Positions 10,895 to 23,631 of a stretch of DNA of 64,000 nt are shown here, piece after piece. How positions within the stretch are numbered: position 1 is the first letter of the stretch; every line of letters starts with the position of its first letter. The notes beneath the pieces are model-generated. The model was not told the DNA's origin. It was given only the letters and a program-made list of their open reading frames with translations, and searched no databases. The translations under genes were made by a program, and so were the position numbers. Source of the DNA: Bolinopsis microptera (taxonomy: Eukaryota > Ctenophora > Tentaculata > Lobata > Bolinopsidae); the NCBI RefSeq assembly GCF_026151205.1, contig NC_087077.1, forward strand, positions 5,728,483 to 5,792,482. Reading direction: 5' to 3'.

Positions 10895-13800
10895 TGTTCC
10901 GCGGAACAATATTTGACGAAAGTCGATTATCTTGAGATCCTACTGATAAATTTTCTTTAAACTTTCCAGATAGTTGTATGGCTATGAGACGGATATTCTG
11001 TGCGATTTTGGGCGAATTTCTATGTGCCAAACCTGAGATATGACTTCAAACACAAGAAAATATCTCAAAGTGGCGGTTTCTAGCGGAACGCAGGCACATA
11101 TTTTGAGATCCTACTGATAAATTTTCTTTAAACTTTCTAGATAGTTGTATGGCAGTAAGACAGATTTTCTGTGCGATTTTGGGCGAATTTCTATATGCCA
11201 AACCTGAGATATGACTTCAAACACAAGAAAATATCTCAAATTGGCGCGTTTTAGCGGAACGCAGGCACATATTTCGAGATCCTACTGATAAATTTTCTTT
11301 AAATTTTCCAGATAGTTGTATGGCTATAAGCCAGATAATCTGAGCAAGTTTGGGCGAATTTCTATGTGCCAAACTTGAGATATGACTTCAAACACAAGAA
11401 AATATCTCAAAATGGCGGTTTCGGAACGATATTTGACGAAAGTCGATTATTTTGAGATCCTACTGATAAATTTTCTTTAAACTTTCCAGATAGTTGTATG
11501 GCTATGAAACGGATATTCTGTGCGATTTTGGGCGAATTTCTATGTGCCAAACTTGAGATATGACTTCAAACACAAGAAAATATCTCAAAATGGCGGTTTC
11601 TAGCGGAACGCAGGCACATATTTCGAGATCCTACTGATAAATTTTCTTTAAATTTTCCAGATAGTTGTATGGCTATAAGACAGATAATCTGAGCAAGTTT
11701 GGGCAAATTTCTATGTGCCAAACTTGAGATATGACTTCAAACTCATGAAAACATCTCAAATTGGTGGTTTCGGAACGATATTTGACGAAAATCGATTATT
11801 TCGAGATCCTACTGATAAATTTTCTTTAAATTTTCCAGATAGTTGTATGGCTATAAGCCAGATAATCTGAGCAAGTTTGGGCGAATTTCTATGTGCCAAA
11901 CTTGAGATATGACTTCAAACACAAGAAAATATCTCAAAATGGCGGTTTCGGAACGATATTTGACGAAAGTCGATTATTTGAGATCCTACTGATAAATTTT
12001 CTTTAAACTTTCCAGATAGTTGTATGGCTATGAAACGGATATTCTGTGCGATTTTGGGCGAATTTCTATGTGCCAAACCTGAGATATGACTTCAAACACA
12101 AGAAAATATCTCAAAATGGCGGTTTCTAGCGGAACGCAGGCACATATTTCGAGATCCTACTGATAAATTTTCTTTAAACTTTCTAGATAGTTGTATGGCT
12201 GTGAGACAGATATTCTGTGCGATTTTGGGCGAATTTCTATGTGCCAAACCTGAGATATGACTTCAAACACAAGAAAATATCTCAAATTGGCGCTTTTTAG
12301 CGGAACGCAGGCACATATTTCGAGATCCTACTGATAACTTTTCTTTAAATTTTCCAGATAGTTGTATGGCTATAAGACAGATAATCTGAGCAAGTTTGGG
12401 CGAATTTCTATGTGCCAAACTTGAGATATGACTTCAAACTCATGAAAACATCTCAAATTGGCGGTTTCGGAACAATATTTGACGAAAGTCAATTATTTTG
12501 AGATCCTACTGATAGATTTTCTTTGAACTTTCCAGATAGTTGTATGGCTATGAGACGGATAATCTGAGCAAGTTTGGGCGAATTTCTATGTGCCAAACTT
12601 GAGATATGACTTCAAACACAAGAAAATATCTCAAAATGGCGGTTTCTAGCGGAACGCAGGCACATATTTCGAGATCCTACTGATAAATTTTCTTTAAACT
12701 TTCTAGATAGTTGTATGGCTGTGAGACAGATATTCTGTGCGATTTTGGGCGAATTTCTATGTGCCAAACCTGAGATATGACTTCAAACACAAGAAAATAT
12801 CTCAAATTGGCGCGTTTCTAGCGGAACGCAGGCACATATTTCGAGATCCTACTGATAAATTTTCTTTAAATTTTCCAGATAGTTGTATGGCTATAAGACA
12901 GATAATCTGAGCAAGTTTGGGCAAATTTCTATGTGCCAAACTTGAGATATGACTTCAAACTCATGAAAACATCTCAAATTGGTGGTTTCGGAACGATATT
13001 TGACGAAAATCGATTATTTCGAGATCCTACTGATAAATTTTCTTTAAATTTTCCAGATAGTTGTATGGCTATAAGCCAGATAATCTGAGCAAGTTTGGGC
13101 GAATTTCTATGTGCCAAACTTGAGATATGACTTCAAACACAAGAAAATATCTCAAAATGGCGGTTTCGGAACGATATTTGACGAAAGTCGATTATTTTGA
13201 GATCCTACTGATAAATTTTCTTTAAACTTTCCAGATAGTTGTATGGCTATGAAACGGATATTCTGTGCGATTTTGGGCGAATTTCTATGTGCCAAACTTG
13301 AGATATGACTTCAAACACAAGAAAATATCTCAAAATGGCGGTTTCTAGCGGAACGCAGGCACATATTTCGAGATCCTACTGATAAATTTTCTTTAAACTT
13401 TCCAGATAGTTGTATGGCTGTGAGACAGATATTCTGTGCGATTTTGGGCGAATTTCTATGTGCCAAACCTAAGATATGACTTCAAACACAAGAAAATATC
13501 TCAAAGTGGCGGTTTCTAGCGGAACGCAGGCACATATTTCGAGATCCTACTGATAAATTTTCTTTAAATTTTCCAGATAGTTGTATGGCTATGAGACAGA
13601 TAATCTGAGCAAGTTTGGGCGAATTTCTATGTGCCAAACTTGAGATATGACTTCAAACTCATGAAAACATCTCAAATTGGCGGTTTCGGAACGATATTTG
13701 ACGAAAGTCGATTATTTTGAGATCCTACTGATAAATTTTCTTGAAACTTTCCAGATAGTTGTATGGCTATGAGACAGATAATCTGAGCAAGTTTGGGCGA

Positions 13801-14110
13801 ATTTCTATGTGCCAAACCTGAGATATGACTTCAAACACAAGAAAATATCTCAAAATGGCGGTTTCTAGCGGAACGCAGGCACATATTTCGAGATCCTACT
13901 GATAAATTTTCTTTAAACTTTCCAGATAGTTGTATGGCTGTGAGACAGATATTCTGTGCGATTTTGGGCGAATTTCTATGTGCCAAACCTGAGATATGAC
14001 TTCAAACACAAGAAAATATCTCAAATTAGCGCGTTTTAGTGGAACGCAGACACATATTTCGAGATCTTATACTGATACATTTTCTTTAAACTTTCCAGAT
14101 ATTTGTATGG
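10895..14110. repeat. Satellite-like array of 171/178-bp monomers
   Basis: About 19 monomers sharing GATCCTACTGATAAATTTTC, CCAGATAGTTGTATGGCT and GACTTCAAACACAAG. Two monomer types alternate irregularly: type A carries GCGGAACGCAGGCACATATT before the shared core, type B carries GGAACGATATTTGACGAAAG. The order from the left is roughly BAABABBAABAABBAABAA. No open frame is conserved across monomers. Confidence 0.9.
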
Positions 14111-14114
14111 CTAT

Positions 14115-14462
14115 AACAGTCCCCCATTCCTCTTCCTCCTTCTCCTCCTCAGTCCTCCTCCTCCTTCTCCTCCTCAGTCTTCCTCCTCCTTCTCCTCCTC
14201 AGTCCTACTCCTCCTCCTCCTCAGTCCTCTTCCTCCTCATTCTCCTCTTCAGTCCTCCTCATCCTCCTCTTCCTCTTGATTATCTGTCTCATAGCCCTAC
14301 AATTATCTGGAAAGGGGGATCATGTTTTGTGCCCGTTTCTGTCCGTTCGGTACCCTTTATTTTCAAAACGGACAAAAAGTATGGCGAACAAAAACAGAAT
14401 AAAACGGACAAAAACGGAACAAAGATGTTATGGAAAAAGGGAAAAATGGAAATAACATTTAT

Positions 14463-14493
<31 letters not shown>

Positions 14494-17060
14494 CTCCTTC
14501 TCCTCCTCTCCCTCATGTCCGTCCTCCTCCTCCTCCTCCTCCTCCTCTTCCTCCTCCTTCTCAGTCCTCCTCCTCAGTCTTCCTCCTCCTCAGACATCAT
14601 CCTCCTCCTCCTCCTCGGTCCTCCTCCTCCTCGTCAGTCCTTCTCCTCCTCCTCATCAGTCCTCCTCCTTCTCCTCCTTCTATTCCTCCTCCTCAGTCCT
14701 CCTCAGTCCTCCTCAGTCCTCCTTCTCCTCCTCCTTCTCCTCCTCCTCCTCTTCCTCATCCTCCTTCTCTTCCTCCTGTGTCCTCATCCTCCCCCTCCTT
14801 CTGAGTCCTCTTCCTGAGTCCTCCTGAGTCCTCCTCCATCTGAGTCCTTCTGATTCCTCCTCCTCCTGAGTCCACACTCTCCTGAGTCCTCTTCCTCCTC
14901 CACCTCCTCCACTTCCTCGTCCTCTTCAGTCCTCCTCCTCCTTCTGAGTCTACCTTCTCCTACACTTCCTCTTCCTCCTCAGTCTTCCTCAGTCCTCCTC
15001 CTCCTCTTCAGTCCTCCTCCTCCTCAGTCATCATCCTCCTCCTCAGTACTCCTCCTCCTCCTCGTCAGTCCTCCTCCTCCTCCTCCTCCTCCTCCTCCTC
15101 CTCCTCCTCCTCCTCCTCCTCCACCTCAGTCCTCAGTCCTCCTCCTCTTCCTCCTTCCTCCTCAGTCCTCCTCCTCCTTCTCCTCCTCATCAGTACTCCT
15201 CCTAAGTCTTTCTCCTCATCCTCAGTCCTATTCCTCCTCAGTCCTCCTCCTCCTCAGTCCTCCTCCTCAGTCCTCTTCTCCTCATTCTCCTCTTCCTCTT
15301 GATTATCTGTCTCATAGCCATACAACTATCTGGAAAGGGGGATCATGTTTTGTGTCCGTTTTTGTCCGTTCGGTACCCTTTATTTTCAAAATGGACAAAA
15401 AGTAGGGCGAACAAAAACATAATAAAACGGACAAAAACGGAACAAAAATGTTATGAAAAAATGGAAATAACATTTAGTCTATGCTTCCTCCTCCTCCTTT
15501 TCCTCCTCCTCCTCCTCCTCCTCCTCCTCCTCCTCCTCCTCCTCCTCCTCTCCCTCATGCCCCTCCTACTCCTCCTCCTCTTCCTCCTCCTCCTCAGTCC
15601 TCCTCCTCAGTCTTCCTCCTCCTCAGTCATCATCCTCTTCCTCCTCAGTCCTCAGCTCCTCCTCGTCAATCCTTCTCCTTCTCCTCATCAGTCCTCCTCC
15701 TTCTCTTCTTCCTCCTCCTCAGTCTTCCTTCTCCTCCTCCTCCTCTTCCTCCTCCTCCTCCTCAGTTCTCCTCCTCATCGTCAGTCCTTCTCCTCCTCAT
15801 CAGTCCTCCTCCTCCTCCTCCTCCTCAGTCTTCCTCATTCTCCTCGTCCTTCTCCTCCCCCTCCTTCTTATCAATCCTCTTCCTCAGTCCTCCTCAGTCC
15901 TACTCCTCTTCCTCCTCCTCCTCCTCCTCAGTCCTCTTCAGGAGGAGTATGAGGGGCATGAGGGAGAGGAGGAGGAGGAGGAGGAGGAAGCATCTAAATG
16001 TTATTTCCATTTTTCATAACATTTTTGTTCCGTTTTTGTCCGTTTTATTATGTTTTTGTTCGCCCTACTTTTTGTCCATTTTGAAAATAAAGGGTACCGA
16101 ACGGACAAAAACGGACACAAAACATGATCCCCCTTTCCAGATAGTTGTATGGCTATGAGACAGATAATCAAGAGGAAGAGGAGAATGAGGAGGAAGAGGA
16201 CTGAGGAGGAGGACTGAGGAGGAGGAGGACTGAGGAGGAATAGGACTGAGGATGAGGAGAAAGACTTAGGAGGAGTACTGATGAGGAGGAGAAGGAGGAC
16301 TGAGGAGGAGAAGGAGGAAGAGGAGGAGGACTGAGGTGGAGGAGGAGGAGGAGGAGGAGGAGGAGGAGGAGGAGGAGGAGGAGGATAAGGACTGACGAGG
16401 AGGAGGAGGAGTACTGAGGAGGAGGATGATGACTGAGGAGGAGGAGGACTGAGGAGGAGGAGGAGGAGGACTGAGGAAGACTGAGGAGGAAGAGGAAGTG
16501 TAGGAGAAGGTAGACTCAGAAGGAGGAGGAGGACTGAAGAGGACGAGGAAGTGGAGGAGGAAGAGGACTCAGGAGAGTTTGGACTCAGGAGGAGGAGGAA
16601 TCAGGAGGACTCAGATGGAGGAGGACTCCTCCTCCTCAGTCCTCCTCCTCATCGTCAGTCCTTCTCTTCCTCATCAGTCCTCCTCCTCCTCCTCCTCCTC
16701 AGTCCTCCTCATTCTGCTCGTCCTCCTCCTCTTCTTCAGTCCTCCTCTTGCAGTCCTCCTCCTTCTCCTCCCCCTCCTTCTTATCAATCCTCTTCCTCAG
16801 TCCTCCTCAGTCCTACTCCTCTTCCTCCTCCTCCTCCTCAGTCCTCCTCCTCAGTCTTCCTCATCCTCCTCCTCCTCTTCCTCCTCAGTCCTCCTCCTCC
16901 TGAGTCCTCCCGAGTCCATCTCCTCCACATCCTCCACTTCCTCCTCCTCCTCAGTCCTCCTCCTTCTTCTGAGTCCACCTCCTCCTACACCTCCTCCTCC
17001 TCCTCAGTCTTCCTCAGTCCTCCTCTCCCTCCTCAGTCCTCCTCCTCCTCCTCCTCCTAT
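14115..17060. repeat. CTC/GAG tract with large inverted duplication
   Basis: A purine/pyrimidine-asymmetric block of CTCCTC and CTCAGTC units. It is pyrimidine-rich on the plus strand up to about 15940, purine-rich from about 15945 to 16625, then pyrimidine-rich again. The left arm (about 14815-15545) and right arm (about 15930-16630) are inverted copies, including the inner unique block with GGTACCCTTTATTTTC (about 15320-15480 against 15985-16150). A related block lies in direct orientation at 14290-14465. Long open frames here, rich in Ser, Leu, Pro or Arg, are composition artefacts and not genes. Confidence 0.85.
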
Positions 17061-17069
17061 AGCCATGTA

Positions 17070-17460
17070 TCTGGAAAGTTTTAAAAATTCTATCATTTAG
17101 ATCTCCAAATATATGCCTTTGTTCCGCTAAAAACCGCCAATTCGGAGATATTTTCTTGTGTTTGAAGTCATATCTCAAGTTCGGCACATAGAAACTCGAC
17201 CAAAATCACACAGATTATCCGTCTCATAGCCATACAACTATCTGGAAAGTTTAAAGAAAATTTATCAGTAGGATCTCGAAATATGTGCCTGCGTTCCTCT
17301 AGAAACCGCCAATTTGGAGATATTTTCTTGTGTTTGAAGTCATATCTCAAGTTTAACATATAAAAATTCTCCCAAACTCTCACACATTATCCGTCATATA
17401 GCCATGTAACTATCTGGAAAGTTTAAAGAAAATCTATTTGTCAGATCTTGAGAAAATCAA
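17070..17460. repeat. Inverted monomers at right end of foldback element
   Basis: About two diverged monomers of the 171-bp satellite in the opposite orientation to 10895-14110, recognisable by AGCCATACAACTATCTGG and CTTGTGTTTGAAGTCATA. They form the short right arm of the element. Confidence 0.8.
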
Positions 17461-17547
17461 AAATATATTCTAAGTTATTCACTAAAACACTCGATTTTCG
17501 AACTTTTTATTTGGAACAGATTTGTCGAAAGTCCTTCTGTGTCTAAT

Positions 17548-19535
17548 AATACAAAGATACAAGACGTGAGGCGCGGCGACATTATAAATTTTAGAACTGC
17601 CCGCGCATTTTGCTACTTTGCCGCGGCTCCACTAGTTTTTAACGTCTACCATTCGCTCGCGGGCCTCGCCCACCCGAAAATTTTACGTGACTTTGGCTTT
17701 TATGGTTTTGCAGCCGTACAAAACAGTTTTACATAAACCTTAATAGTTAATCCCAACCCTAACCATAACTCCGAAGCTATTCATAACCCTTCCCACATTA
17801 CCACAACACACAACCGTAACCCTAATATAACCCGAGCCCTAAACAATCGAATTAATGTTTAACTAGCCTGTCACGTGACCAAAACGGTTTTTGCCCATTG
17901 TAAGTTTACAAGTACAACCTACTTGTCATACGTTGTATGACCCGCCGCGCACGAGTGCGCGGCTCCCCTGTAAGGCCAGGAACCTCGAAATTCTATATTA
18001 ATTTCAATCTTCCTTTAAAGATAGTTAAATGACTTAGGCTTATAGTTAACAACCATTTCCATAGAGGATAGATAGTAAATTTGTTAACGATAGAAGTATA
18101 CCAGAAATGGAATATACGTTGACGTTTAATTAACAAAAGGACACTTTCTGTGAGAAAACTATCAAATCATTTGACACGCTTGATGAGTTACCACGGACTT
18201 ATGGAGGGGTTAATTAGGAGCAGAAGACCAGCCTATCACAAGACGAAGCGTGACGAGGAATGATAAGCAGGGAGTTTAAACAAGGAGGAGCAATTTCGAT
18301 CGTGATGAACAATACTGCGTTCCCTGAGAAAAGGCTGGAACGGCAGAATAGACTCTGGGAAATTCAGGGAGATATAGCGGAGAACGATCGAAGGACCGAT
18401 GTCTTTCTCTGTTCTCACGTCAGGACAGTCTGTTAGGTTGTGTCAGTGCAACGTGCTTGTAAACAGAGTCCAGTAAGCCGGTTCCGCCCGGGTGCTTTAA
18501 CCTTTCCAGTCATAAGTATTCCAGTAAGTTCCTTGCTTTAAATTACTGTTCGCCGTTTAAATTAGTATTTTGTTTCTTATTAAAAGAGTCTGACGTGAAA
18601 TTTATATTTACAATGTTTCTAGTGTTTATTCACGTACCCTCTAGGCATATAAATTCTATGCAGTACACTGAAAGTAAATTCTTACCAGGTTGCAGTGGAT
18701 CCGATCCGTCACATCGAATAGATTCCCCCGTACATTAAAGAACAGTGACTATTAAGTAAGTGCAACTTGATTAGCAGAAGATACATATAATACCTCCTCC
18801 AAATAATTAATATTCCATTTATCATAAATAAATTATCCTTCATAATTGCCTAACGTTCTGCCATCTTAAATCCTCGTAAGAGTAATTTGCATGATTCTTT
18901 GATTACTTTTTATCCAAGGTTTCCGGGTAGAAGTAAGCTAACGACGATAAGATTCCCGATCTCCTTCTCACTTGAAGGACCATTATACGGATATGATTGA
19001 AGTTGTTCTCGAGGTAAATTCCTTTTCCATTAGTTTTTACATAAATAGGTTTAAGAATATCTTTGGTAATCGTAGTTCTGTGCTCTCAAAATTATATACT
19101 TTGTACAAAATTACGTTTCCGTTCCCAGGTAGAGAGACACGAACATTCCTGCTCAAACCGTGCTGCCTTTGCCGATACCTGCTAGAATAATTGATTCTCC
19201 TTCGTCAACCGAGGTAATTAGTTCAGTTATAACGTCAGCATAAAATAGTAGTTGTCTTAATAATTAAGTTGATTAAGTATTGGTTGATAGAACTGTAAGA
19301 ATTGATATTTCTTTTATATTAATGTTTACGAGTGCAGGATTAAAGTAGTTTCCCGTTGGTTACGTAATAAATTGTTTCTATTGCCATAGTTAAAAGATAT
19401 TGCTTTCAGACCATTCGTGACAGTCAAACTGTTGGCGGTGAGACTCAGTCAAAGACGCGTGATATTCCAGCCCTCCTACACTATTTCTAAGAGAGAGACT
19501 TATCAAAAGGTGATTGCACCAACATAGACTTAGAG
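17548..19535. other. Non-coding stretch
   Basis: The first 100 bases continue the local duplication (GACGTGAGGCGCGGCGACA, matching 1893 onward). Beyond it I see no gene, only short chance open frames and a patch of CCCTAACC-like runs near 17750-17850. Confidence 0.5.
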
Positions 19536-19539
19536 TTCC

Positions 19540-20700
19540 CAAGCTTGAAATCCGTCCAGAAGATGAGTTACAAAAGATCTGGAGAAACCAGACTTTATGC
19601 TGGCAAAGACAGAAGTTCAGAGGTCAGAAGAGGATCATAAGGTTGCCCAAGAATTTGAGAAAAAGGAAAAGTATCTCATGAAACAAGGAAAAATACTGAA
19701 AGGCTCTAGACAGGCTGAACTTAAAAAGCTTCAGACAAAGCAAATGATCGGAAGGAATGAATTCTTCGACGAGAAACTGACAGACTCTCAAGCTGAAGAA
19801 TAGAGTATCAGAAAACCTCAACCAAGAAGAACTGAAGATTTGAGACTTTCCACGCTCTAATCAATCAGCACGATTACTTAGAAGACTGTGACAGTGGAAC
19901 TGAGCAACCACTTGAAAGTTCAAAACAACTCCAAACTGAGGACTCAGGAGGAAGTGGGCTGAGAGAAAACGAGCTTGATATACTCCGAGATGAGCATGAA
20001 ATCGTCCCTGTCAGGAAGAACAGAGCAATTGAAAAGCAATTCAAGAAGACTGTGTTGACTTGGATGCTTTCACTTCATGGAAAGGCTAGACAAGTAATAC
20101 AAGAGAAGACCTAAGTGTTAAACAGAAGCCTCAGAAATTAACCGAGACTACATCAAGAACATCAAATCCATTCTATTTTAAAGTTGGAAGACCCCCTGAA
20201 TAACCAGTTCCTTGAAAGGCAATGTCAGAGTTGGACTCCTGATATCCACAAACCTGAGATATTGGAAATCGACATATGGGAGAGGTTATTGATGCCCGTC
20301 ACATTAAAAGTTGAAAGTGAATTGAAGGTAAACATCACAATCAGAAGATCAGATCTGAATGCTTCCTCAACGTAAGTTTGAAGAAGACGAAGTTTGTGAA
20401 AACCCAGATTGAAGAAAACTTCCAGCACCTCAACGAGCTAAGGGACAGGAAACTCAAGTTTTTGATGAACCTCGAAATCCAACTTTACTTTCTATATAAA
20501 CAATGTCATGATGGAGGTTGATCCTGGAGTATTTTTCGACCAAGTTTGATAATGCACTTCTCATCATCCTGATCTGATGTCGAGGATCACACTCACAACT
20601 CCCAAATCGTTTACACTTGGGGAAGGAAAAGTTTCCGCCATGAATAGACTGCAAGGATTATTACAAGAAACATTCATCTTTTAGAGTGGGAACATGAAAA
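19540..20700 (+). pseudogene. CFAP43-like coiled-coil processed pseudogene
   Basis: Three frames give successive pieces of one coiled-coil protein without any intron. These are KPDFMLAKTEVQRSEEDHK (from about 19588) through AELKKLQTKQ and FFDEKL, then EQPLESSKQL and IEKQFKKTV (about 19900-20060), then DIWERLL and KVESELKV (about 20265-20335), then LNELRDRKLKFLMNLEIQL (about 20430-20490). The order and wording resemble the C-terminal coiled-coil half of CFAP43, a WD-repeat axonemal protein needed for ciliary and flagellar motility. Frameshifts and stops separate the pieces. Lack of introns plus decay suggests a retrocopy. Family assignment is from memory of the family and is moderate. Confidence 0.45.
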
Positions 20701-23631
20701 ATGCAAATGAAGCGGAAGATACTAAACTCCAAAACAAGGACGTCCAACCTTGAGGGTCACTAAGAGCTACAAGTATTCTGTTTGAGAGAAAACAATGCCA
20801 AAGGATGCAAAAGAGATACAACATGAGAGAACACTATCAAGCCAATGGGAGAACATGCACCACCGAAAATCACACGACCAAAAAGAGATTTAGACTTTGA
20901 ACAGGCATCATAAAGAAAAAGAACTTATGAGTGTGCTATTCTGGAACGCCGAATTGAGGAGCTGCAGTCTCTCTGGTCGAAAGACAGCAGATATCAGAGG
21001 CCTGTGCGACAGCCTTGTTTCCAGCCGCAGATCAAGAATGCAAGACCATCGTGGCTCAAGGAAACTTGTGGATCAGGCAAAGAGCCAGAGCCAGGCAGTG
21101 GCAGTGTTTGCTTAGAGCAGAGGTGGAGAAGACTCTGGAAGAAAACTTACCCTGCAGTTAGTTTCAGCACAACGAGATTATAATGGCCTGTCATTGGACG
21201 GCAGATCAAAGCTGATTAAATATAAAGTCAAATACTGTAAAATTCGTAGTTTCAAGTTTTGTTTTTAGATGCCATCACGATTTCTTACTAAGATTTTTCC
21301 TGTACTAAAGTAATAATGTATCCTATTATGCCATCATGGTTATAACTAGTTATGTACTTTGTACGTGCATAGATTCTATGATAAGTATATTCTATACTAA
21401 TATTTTATCCTAGTGTACATACATATTTAACAGAAAGTGGTCTTCAATTCTTGCATTCATTGTAATCCTTACTATTACATTTCATTTAAAAACAATTTTG
21501 CAAATTCGTAGTAATGTTTTGAGACGGCTACTAACGGTTCAGTTCACATAAGAATATAACAATTAAAACTAGAATCGAATTTTAAAATCACAGCCATCAA
21601 ATTGCATTAATGCCCTAACAAACATTGTAGATAATGAAATCAAAGTGTCGATAGGAAAGGAAGCCTCAACATGATGGAATGGGTAGCGTGTGGGTTGACG
21701 GTTGAGATGATCTCTTTCTGTTGGTGAGTAGCTCTTGTGGAAATAATTTACTGGAAAGGTTTCATGCTTATTAATATGGAAACAATACCCGAGTTTGAGA
21801 AACATTCCATCTCAACGTTATGCGTAAATGAAATGAATATAATTAAAAAGTGATTGGGTATATTATTGAAACTTTGTCCAGAGGCGGGGCTAATGAGGGC
21901 GTCCAGGCGTCCGTGGACGCCTTAAACTATTAGCTGGTGGCTGTTGCTTAAAATAGAATAGTAATTAGAAATAGTGATAGGAAATAACAAATCGCAATAT
22001 AAAGGTCTTCGTTTACTATCATACGTTTAAATGTAAGCCGCAATGCATGATCTCGTGAAATTTTGTGTTGTAGGGAGTCCAATCCTACCTTTGACTACTC
22101 AGCCGCGCAGTATTTAACACATAGTCATTGTAACTTTACAAAGCACATCCGTGCGCATCCACTACAGGTAATCTATTATGATTTGCCTCGATTTGGGGTG
22201 TTCCATGACCCCTTTGAAACTATTGACCTGTTGTGATACCTGTGCGCTGAGATCGTAACGTGTGGTGTCCGTTTCATCCCATGTTTAAGTTTTATGTTTT
22301 TGTTGCTGTCGCCTTAAAATGTTATCACATTAAATTTACAGAGGCCCTGTGAGTATGTAATCGTAAGTTTGGAGGATCAGCTTGAGCCGGTCCCAAGCCC
22401 CCTCCCCCCAGTCCATCGATTGACCCCCAACAAAACTGCCAGCCAGCTCCCACGAGCCGCCTCTGACTTTGTCCTACAATAAAATAATATTACAATATCT
22501 TTAAACTAGCTCAATCCGTGGCTTTGGTTGCAATGCGCCTAGTCACTACTGGAATGATTCTTCGGAATTCGCTGATTTACCACTTTCGTCTTGGTAGATT
22601 TCCAAACACAAGAATTTTCCTCTTGTTGTAATAACTCAAAGATGGAAGTATAGTGTATTGGCTATGCCGCCGCTTACTAGTTTAGCTCTTCTAGTCCCCT
22701 GCTACAAACGGCATGTAAACAGGGCTAGGCTAGTTAGAGGCGTCCGTGAAGGCCTTACACTGTGCATTTCAGCATACTCATAGGCAGTTCTGAACACTTT
22801 AAAAGCTGTGTTCTATAATATGGTATCCCCTCTGCATCTGTGCTTTCTTTCTTTAGTCCATAACCAAAATAATGCCGTGGCACATATTAGCGAGCGCAAA
22901 AACATTATTTTACCGTTTCTAGGAAACATGACCGCCGAACAAAGATTTGTAGACTAATTGCTTTATCAGCAGTGAGTGAGTAAACGCGCGCGTCGAGTAT
23001 TAAGCGCATAATCAAAAACAACAATTGGTCAAATCTGGAATCCTGGAGAGTTACACAAAATAAACGATGCTTTGAACAGATCATACCACACCACATAGTA
23101 AAAAAGAAAACATTATCAGGGATGATGGAAGCTATCATGAATGGAACAACAAGACTGGAGAACAACAGCTACTATAACCAAGTTACCGGAAGGAGTCTAC
23201 CAGGCCGATAAGGCTTGGATTCCCCTGCAATGTCGGCGGCCGACAGTCTGCATCTGAGTTGTTCGTTTTGGGAACCACAGATGGTTATTTTTAATCTTTT
23301 ACACACTTTTTAAAACAAAATACCCTGTTTGTTTAATCTACGGCTGGAGTGATGCTATTTATTGTTGTCTGGTCCCACGAGCCACAAGTCCGTTTGTTAA
23401 TCATGTTATACTTATCTTTAATGCTTTTCAAACAAAGTTACAACGAATTCTTCATGTATTGCATCCTGGGTCTGGACAGGATATGCCCGTTTAAAATATT
23501 TCCATCACGTTACATTACATAATTCTCAATAAATGTAATAGATTTGTAGTGTTTTAATTAGTTTAAATTAACTATCATAACAGTAATATGCATATGTATT
23601 TTACTGACTGCTGTACATTACTCTTTATCAG
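20701..23631. other. Non-coding stretch upstream of the IFT80 exons
   Basis: A degenerate open stretch near 20940-21115 (EELQSLWSKDSRYQRPV in one frame) has no recognised match. From 21200 to 23631 I see no gene. The N-terminal IFT80 exons expected upstream were not found here. Confidence 0.4.

Larger units (their letters stand above)
10873..17539. mobile_element. 6.7-kb foldback-type element, 8-bp TSD
   Basis: TGTCTAAT occurs at 10865-10872 and 17540-17547. The duplicate locus has the same flanks joined with a single TGTCTAAT at 1879-1886, so 10873-17539 is an insertion with an 8-bp target duplication. The ends are short imperfect inverted repeats: GAGTTGGACTTTC at the left, and CAGAAGGACTTTC read inward from the right. 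Inside, a long array of about 171-178-bp monomers lies at the left, a few inverted monomers lie at the right, and a polypyrimidine/polypurine block is in the middle. No transposase is present. An 8-bp TSD with ends near CAG suggests hAT mobilisation; the architecture is that of foldback elements. Confidence 0.7.

Noticed and set aside
13996-17100. Several long open frames (up to 273 codons) rich in Leu/Ser/Pro or Arg
   Set aside because: They are translations of CTC/GAG repeats, open in many frames and on both strands; no complex sequence or start context supports a gene.
22905-23165. Possible transposase fragment (plus-strand reading with RKHDRRTKICRLIAL)
   Set aside because: Too short and degenerate to place in any family.
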